Positions 6,844 to 11,767 of a stretch of DNA of 11,767 bases are shown here, piece by piece. The translations under genes were made by a program, and so were the position numbers. The notes under the pieces were generated by a model that was given only the letters and a program-made list of their open reading frames with translations, was not told the DNA's origin and ran no database searches. The stretch spans positions 3,302 to 15,068 of the forward strand of contig JADDPU010000227.1 of NCBI GenBank assembly GCA_016781725.1, in the 5' to 3' direction. Source of the DNA: Rubrobacter sp. (GTDB lineage: Bacteria > Actinomycetota > Rubrobacteria > Rubrobacterales > Rubrobacteraceae). How positions within the stretch are numbered: position 1 is the first letter of the stretch; each line of letters starts with the position of its first letter.

Positions 6844-8149
6844 CCCTCAACCTCCCTCTCAACTCTTCCACCCGCCCGAACACCACGCCGAGGTTCCGTA
6901 GCGCGTAGCCCGGGTCGAAGAGATCGTCCAGATCTTCCCCGAGCCGCCCGCGCACCTCCTCCTCTCTCTCCAGGAGCTCCCTGAACCCTCCCTCCCCCTC
7001 CCAGGCCCGCATCGCCGCGCTCTGCACCACGGCGTAGGCGTCGTCGCGGCCCATGCCGGACTCGACGAGCGCGAGCAGGACGCGCCCGGAGAAGACGATG
7101 CCCCCGCCCCCGTTCAGGTTCTCGAGCATCCGCTCTTTGTCTACCTGCAGGCCGCGCAGGATGCGCTTGGTAGTGCGCAGCATGTAGAAGGCGAGGATCG
7201 TCGAGTCGGGGAGGACTACGCGCTCGGCCGAGGAGTGGCTTATGTCGCGCTCCTGCCAGAGGGCGTTGTTCTCGAAGCCGACGGCCGCGTTGGCGCGCAG
7301 GATGCGCGCCATCCCCGAGAGACGCTCGGCGAGGATGGGGTTCCTCTTGTGGGGCATCGCCGAGGAGCCCTTCTGGCCGCGGCCGAAGGGCTCTGCGAGT
7401 TCGCGGACCTCCGTGCGCTGGGCGCCCCTTATCTCGACCGCGATCTTCTCCACCGTCGAGCCGAGGATCGCGAGCGCGGCCAGAACCTCGGCGTGGCGGT
7501 CGCGCTGCACCACCTGGGTCGAGGCGGGAGCCGAGGAGAGCCCGAGTTCCTGGCAAGCTATCGTCTCGACCTTCGGGTCAACGTTCGCGTAGGTTCCGAC
7601 GGCGCCGCTTATCTTGCCTACGGCGGCGACCTCCCGCGCGTGCGCGAGGCGCTCCAGGTTCCGCTCCATCTCGAAGGCCCACACCGCGATCTTGTGCCCT
7701 AGCGTAGTCGGCTCGGCGTGCACCCCGTGCGTCCGCCCGACCATCACCGTGTCGCGATGTTGCAGCGCCATCTCGGTGAGGAGCAGCGCGAGCCCCTCCG
7801 CCTCGCCGTGGATAAGGTCCAGCGCGTCCCGGAGTTGGAGCGCGCCAGCCGTGTCGAGAACGTCCGAGCTCGTCAGGCCGAAGTGGAAGTGGCGGGCCAC
7901 GTCCCCGGCGTTCTCGGCCACGTTCGAGACGAAGGCTATGACGTCGTGGTTGGTCTCTTCCTCTATCTCATGGATGCGCTCGACGGTAAAGTCAGCCTTC
8001 TCGGCGAGCTCGTCGACCTCTTCTTTCGGTATCTCGCCGAGCTCGGCCCTCGCGCGGCAGACTGCCAGCTCGACCTCGAGCCAGGCTCGGTACTTGCTCT
8101 CCTCGGTCCAGACAGAGCCTATCTCCGGGAGGGTGTAACGCTCTATCAA
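6836..8149 (-). CDS. purB: Adenylosuccinate lyase
   Basis: PurB eliminates fumarate twice: SAICAR to AICAR, and adenylosuccinate to AMP. It is a homotetramer of the fumarase/aspartase superfamily. With TTG at 8149 it has 437 residues and begins IERYTLPEIGSVW. In this numbering His68, His89, Thr140-His141 and the Ser262-Ser263 pair in GSSAMPHKRNP (261-271) fall at the positions known for the Bacillus subtilis catalytic residues, which supports this start. An in-frame ATG at 8209 would add 20 residues without family resemblance; it has only a closely spaced GGAG. The TTG has a GGGGG run 6 nt upstream. The last 8 nt overlap purC. An 81-nt gap separates it from purE, the largest gap inside the operon. 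Confidence 0.97.
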   Translation of the reverse strand: MIERYTLPEIGSVWTEESKYRAWLEVELAVCRARAELGEIPKEEVDELAEKADFTVERIHEIEEETNHDVIAFVSNVAENAGDVARHFHFGLTSSDVLDTAGALQLRDALDLIHGEAEGLALLLTEMALQHRDTVMVGRTHGVHAEPTTLGHKIAVWAFEMERNLERLAHAREVAAVGKISGAVGTYANVDPKVETIACQELGLSSAPASTQVVQRDRHAEVLAALAILGSTVEKIAVEIRGAQRTEVRELAEPFGRGQKGSSAMPHKRNPILAERLSGMARILRANAAVGFENNALWQERDISHSSAERVVLPDSTILAFYMLRTTKRILRGLQVDKERMLENLNGGGGIVFSGRVLLALVESGMGRDDAYAVVQSAAMRAWEGEGGFRELLEREEEVRGRLGEDLDDLFDPGYALRNLGVVFGRVEELRGRLRDV

Positions 8150-8230
8150 GCGTTGCCCCCGCAGGCGAGACGCATGTAGCGTTGCCGCTGGTCTGCCTCG
8201 GTCTGCCATCTCACTCCGGCCATGAACGCC
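8150..8230 (-). other. purE-purB spacer with possible short reading frame
   Basis: This 81-nt spacer is the only sizeable gap within the operon. On the minus strand an ATG at 8223 opens a 25-codon frame that ends in TGA at 8146, overlapping the purB TTG as TTGA. GGAGGG lies 11 nt before that ATG. The spacer also has two short direct repeats (plus-strand AGCGTTGCC at 8149 and 8178; GGTCTGCC at 8190 and 8200). No promoter or terminator is evident. A coupling peptide is conceivable, but the region could be untranslated sequence or, if purB starts at 8209, coding. Confidence 0.2.
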
Positions 8231-8658
8231 CTAACCCTCCAGCCTCTCGGCGAGCTCGGGGTCCGAAAGGGCCAGGATCTGGACCGCGAGCACGGCGGCG
8301 TTGGCAGCACCGTTGACGGCGACGGTCGCCACGGGGACGCCTGAAGGCATCTGCACGGTCGAAAGCAGGGCGTCGAAGCCGCTTAGAGCGCCCGAGGCTA
8401 CTGGGATGCCGATCACTGGCAGGTTCGTCCTCGCGGCGACGGCGCCGGCGAGGTGCGCGGCCATCCCGGCGGCGCAGATAATTACCTTCAGGCCGCGTTC
8501 GCGGGCTGTGCCCGCGTACTCGGAGACGCCCTCGGGATTACGGTGGGCGGAGCGGACCTCGAGCTCGTAGTCGACGCCGTACTGCTCGAGGCGGGCCGTG
8601 CATTTTTCGAGGACCGGAAGGTCGGACTCGCTGCCGACCAGGATACCTACGCTCGGGC

Positions 8659-8662
<4 letters not shown>
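8231..8662 (-). CDS. purE: N5-carboxyaminoimidazole ribonucleotide mutase (class I PurE)
   Basis: Class I PurE moves the carboxyl group of N5-CAIR to carbon, giving CAIR; it forms an octamer. It has 143 residues, somewhat short at the C-terminus compared with about 160. GILVGSESDLPVL (6-18) matches the phosphate-binding GSxSD motif, SAHRNPEG (38-45) carries the catalytic His40, and AAGMAAHLAG (64-73) is the class I loop. Animal-type and class II enzymes differ here. Asn42 replaces the more usual Thr of SAHRTP. The C-terminal QMPSGVPVATVAV and GAANAAVLAVQIL stretches are typical. The start is TTG at 8662-8660 in a TTGA overlap with the purD stop, with GGAGG 4 nt upstream. A much longer open frame reaches back into purD but lacks family residues. 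No purK, the usual partner, is in the window. Confidence 0.97.
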
Positions 8663-9933
<1,271 letters not shown>

Positions 9934-9937
9934 GGCC

Positions 9938-11224
9938 CTAGGTACCGATCCTCTCTACTATCGCCTGGTCGCGCTCGGGGCCGACGCTGATCATGCACAA
10001 GGGCGCCCCGATCTCGGCCTCGACGAAGCCCACGAACTCTTGCGCGGCCTCGGGGAGGTCGACCCTCATCCTGCACCCCGTGATGTCCACGCCCCAGCCT
10101 GGGAGCGTCTTGTAGACGGGCCTCGCGTGGTGGAGGTCGCTCTGGTGCATCGGGTAGCCTTCGACCTTCCGGCCGTCTATCTCGTAGCCGACGCAGACCT
10201 TTATCTCCTCGACCGCCGAGAGCACGTCGAGGAGCGTAATGGCCACGTGCGTTATCCCGTTGAGCGACGCGGCCCACTTTATGGCCGGCAGATCCAGCCA
10301 CCCAACCCTCCTGCTCCGGCCCGTGGTCGTCCCGTACTCGCGTCCGACGCTCCTTATGGTCTCGGCGGTCTCGTCGAAGAGCTCCGTCGGCATCGGCCCG
10401 TCGCCGACCCTCGTGGTGTAGGCCTTGGTGACGCCTACCACGTACTCGAGGTGGCGCGCCGGGATCCCGCTCCCCACGACGGCGCCGCCGACCGTGGGGT
10501 TGGAGGAGGTGACGAACGGGTAGGTGCCGTGGTCGTTGTCTAGCAGCGTCGCCTGCCCGCCCTCGAGGAGCACGCGCTCGGTGTTCTCGAGGGCCTCCCT
10601 GAGCAGGGTCCCCGTGTCGGCTACCATCGGCTCGATAAACTCCCTGAAGGAGAGTAGCCACGCGGCGAGGTCCCCGACGTCGTATGGCTCCTCCCCGTAG
10701 ACGTTCTCGAAGATGGAGTTCTTCTCGCGCAGGGCCGCCTTGAGCTTCGTCTTCAGGATGCCCTCATCGAAGATGTCCTGGATGCGGATGCCGTAGCGGG
10801 CTACCTTGTCCTCGTAGGCTGGGCCGATGCCGCGGTTGGTCGTCCCTATCCTGGCGTCGCCGAGCGCTATTTCGCGGTGCGAGTCGAGCGCTATGTGGTA
10901 GGGCATGATCACGTGCGACCTACCGTCGATCTTGAGGCGATCCCGGACACTGAGGCCCCGCTCCTCCAGAGCCCCGACCTCCTCGGACAGAACCTCGGGG
11001 TCGACCACAACCCCGTTGCCGATAGTGCAGATAACGCCCTCGCGCACGATGCCGGAAGGAACGAGGTGCAGCTTGAACTCCTCCTCGCCGACGCGGACCG
11101 TGTGGCCCGCGTTGTTGCCGCCGGAGTAGCGCGAGACGTAGCCCACGTCCGACGCGAGGGCGTCGCACACCCTCCCCTTGCCCTCGTCTCCCCAGGCCAG
11201 CCCGAGGACGACCGTGGCCGTCAA
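9938..11224 (-). CDS. purA: Adenylosuccinate synthetase
   Basis: PurA links aspartate to IMP with GTP, the first step from IMP to AMP. It has 428 residues with TTG at 11224, preceded 7 nt upstream by a perfect GGAGGTGA-type site. A longer open frame runs upstream but lacks family sequence. The P-loop-like WGDEGKG is at 11-17 (catalytic Asp13), NNAGH ends in His41, and GTTNRGIGPAY (127-137), Arg143, Gln224, DHGTYPFVTSS (231-241, Thr239) and TTGRSRR (300-306, Arg303) all align with the E. coli numbering. Two departures stand out. Ala10 replaces the near-universal Gln before WGDEGKG. In the guanine-recognition motif TKLD the Lys is Leu (TLLD, 330-333), while Asp333 is kept. It is the first gene of the operon and probably carries the main promoter in the 194-nt region upstream. 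Confidence 0.98.
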   Translation of the reverse strand: MTATVVLGLAWGDEGKGRVCDALASDVGYVSRYSGGNNAGHTVRVGEEEFKLHLVPSGIVREGVICTIGNGVVVDPEVLSEEVGALEERGLSVRDRLKIDGRSHVIMPYHIALDSHREIALGDARIGTTNRGIGPAYEDKVARYGIRIQDIFDEGILKTKLKAALREKNSIFENVYGEEPYDVGDLAAWLLSFREFIEPMVADTGTLLREALENTERVLLEGGQATLLDNDHGTYPFVTSSNPTVGGAVVGSGIPARHLEYVVGVTKAYTTRVGDGPMPTELFDETAETIRSVGREYGTTTGRSRRVGWLDLPAIKWAASLNGITHVAITLLDVLSAVEEIKVCVGYEIDGRKVEGYPMHQSDLHHARPVYKTLPGWGVDITGCRMRVDLPEAAQEFVGFVEAEIGAPLCMISVGPERDQAIVERIGT

Positions 11225-11229
11225 AGCTT

Positions 11230-11236
11230 CACCTCC
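11230..11236 (-). promoter_or_regulatory. purA ribosome-binding site, complementary to the leader
   Basis: GGAGGTG on the minus strand is followed 7-8 nt later by the TTG start; this is the best ribosome site in the window and fixes the purA start. CACCTCC in the leader (11305-11299) is its exact 7-base complement and otherwise lies in the 3' side of the leader hairpin. The two pairings cannot form together. Confidence 0.7.
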
Positions 11237-11290
11237 GCGGTGGCGGGAGTCTCTCCGGAATGGACGCGACGCTCGGCGAAAAGGAGTAGG

Positions 11291-11328
11291 CCCGGTCGGG
11301 AGGTGCAACCTTTTGTCCTCCGACCGGG
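11291..11328 (-). promoter_or_regulatory. GC-rich hairpin in the purA leader
   Basis: Nine perfect pairs (CCCGGTCGG with CCGACCGGG) extend by three more (AGG/CCT) across a one-base bulge, around a 13-nt loop. On the minus strand it lies between the candidate promoter and the purA ribosome site. The stem is followed by CCTACTCCTTTTC, a poor and displaced T-run, so an efficient intrinsic terminator is doubtful. It matches no riboswitch that I recognise, including the purine riboswitch. A role as attenuator or translational switch is possible but inferred. Confidence 0.5.
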
Positions 11329-11352
11329 AGCGCCGCTCTCTACCACGGCCGC

Positions 11353-11381
11353 AGCGTAGCACATAGATTTAACGTTTTGAA
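11353..11381 (-). promoter_or_regulatory. Candidate promoter of the purA operon with overlapping dyad
   Basis: On the minus strand TTCAAA (11381-11376), a 17-nt spacer and TACGCT (11358-11353) fit a relaxed actinobacterial sigma-A promoter with a TAnnnT -10 element. This would place the RNA start about 120 nt before the purA TTG. The -35 lies inside an imperfect 18-bp dyad (11366-11383, GATTnAAnnnnTTnAATC) that could be a repressor site. This is the only AT-rich patch in the neighbourhood. Match quality is modest. Confidence 0.35.
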
Positions 11382-11404
11382 TCGTCCGGCGGGAATTTCT
11401 CCGG

Positions 11405-11428
11405 CCAGAGCCCGTCTCCTAGCTCTGG
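11405..11428 (-). terminator. Weak hairpin at the end of the solute-binding-protein gene
   Basis: CCAGAGC and GCTCTGG form a seven-pair stem with a 10-nt loop, spanning the TAG stop of the upstream gene. No T-run follows, so this is at best a weak or factor-dependent terminator. It separates the transporter gene from the purine promoter region. Confidence 0.3.
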
Positions 11429-11767
11429 TTCACTATGTCCTGCAGCTCGCCCCGCAACTCGCGCAGCGCCTGGTCGACCGGCACGCTGCCCTTGAGGGCG
11501 GCGTTGAACTGCTCCGCCATGACGAGCGACATGTCCGAGTAGTAGGGCGAGACGGGACGGGACCTCGTATTTTGCAGCGACTCCTTGCCGAGCGCGGCCA
11601 CCGGCACCTTCTCGAGCACCTCCCTATCCTCGTAGAGGGCCTTCAGGGTGGGCAGGCGCGTGCTCTGGAGGGCCAGGGTCTTCTGGGAGGCGGGGGAGGA
11701 CATAAACTCTATAAACGTCCAGATCTCGTCCAGCTTGTCCTCGGAGGCGGCGTTAACCAGGAAGTTC
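11419..11767 (-). CDS. ABC-transporter extracellular solute-binding protein, sugar type, C-terminal end only
   Basis: The last 115 residues of a family 1 (MalE-like) solute-binding protein are visible; the gene enters from the right edge, so signal peptide and lipobox are not seen. EIWTFIEFMSSPASQKTLAL followed by RLPTLKALYED is the usual late-helix region with the 'SPE-Q' and 'LPT' landmarks. RPVSPYYSDMSLVMAEQFNAAL and the final QALRELRGELQDI are characteristic of maltose/trehalose-type binding proteins. The mature protein would be a lipoprotein or secreted protein delivering a sugar to an ABC permease encoded further right. It lies on the same strand as the purine genes but is separated by 194 nt with its own hairpin, so it is probably a different transcription unit. 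The exact sugar cannot be told. Confidence 0.87.
   Translation of the reverse strand, partial: NFLVNAASEDKLDEIWTFIEFMSSPASQKTLALQSTRLPTLKALYEDREVLEKVPVAALGKESLQNTRSRPVSPYYSDMSLVMAEQFNAALKGSVPVDQALRELRGELQDIVNQS

Noticed and set aside
5866..6984. Long plus-strand open frame (372 codons) opposite purS and purC
   Set aside because: It runs opposite two confidently identified genes and its translation shows no recognisable domain.
8150..8230. Internal promoter before purB
   Set aside because: The spacer is GC-rich and no paired -35/-10 elements could be made out.
11291..11328. Leader hairpin as a purine riboswitch
   Set aside because: A purine riboswitch needs a three-way junction with two kissing loops; only one simple stem with a bulge is seen.
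11225..11362. Upstream extension of purA (46 codons)
   Set aside because: It would read through the leader hairpin, is Arg/Ser-rich, and adds nothing to a PurA that aligns residue for residue with E. coli from the TTG at 11224.

Overview
This 11.8-kb window is almost entirely one minus-strand operon for de novo purine biosynthesis, from a high-GC bacterium. Actinobacterial signs are the high GC, the separate PurS/PurQ/small-PurL form of FGAM synthase, the Fe-S/propeptide type of PurF, and very frequent TTG and GTG starts. The use of ATA and AGG codons inside a GC-rich genome makes me lean towards a Rubrobacter-like lineage. That placement is inference, not a match to a known genome.

Transcription runs right to left. 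At the right edge (11419-11767) is the 3' end of a sugar-type ABC-transporter solute-binding protein. A 194-nt intergenic region (11225-11418) follows. It holds a weak hairpin at the end of the binding-protein gene, an AT-rich dyad overlapping a candidate promoter, and a GC-rich leader hairpin. The operon then reads purA, purD, purE, purB, purC, purS, purQ, purL, a cupin gene, purF, a GNAT-family gene, and purM, which runs off the left edge. No other gap exceeds 81 nt. Most junctions overlap by 4 or 8 nt, so the cluster looks translationally coupled.

Together the genes encode PRPP to phosphoribosylamine (PurF), GAR (PurD), FGAM (PurS/Q/L), AIR (PurM), CAIR (PurE), SAICAR (PurC), AICAR (PurB) and IMP to adenylosuccinate (PurA), with PurB also releasing AMP. 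PurN or PurT, PurK and PurH are not in the window. Two genes that are not purine enzymes, a small cupin and a GNAT-like protein, sit inside the tightly packed downstream half.

I found no mobile element, CRISPR array, tRNA or rRNA, and no convincing undescribed system. The most unusual signals are a perfect 37-bp palindrome inside the GNAT gene, the missing Gly-x-Gly acetyl-CoA loop of that same protein, a purL with no conventional start codon (apparently CTG within a CTGA overlap), and a PurA with Leu in place of the guanine-site Lys.
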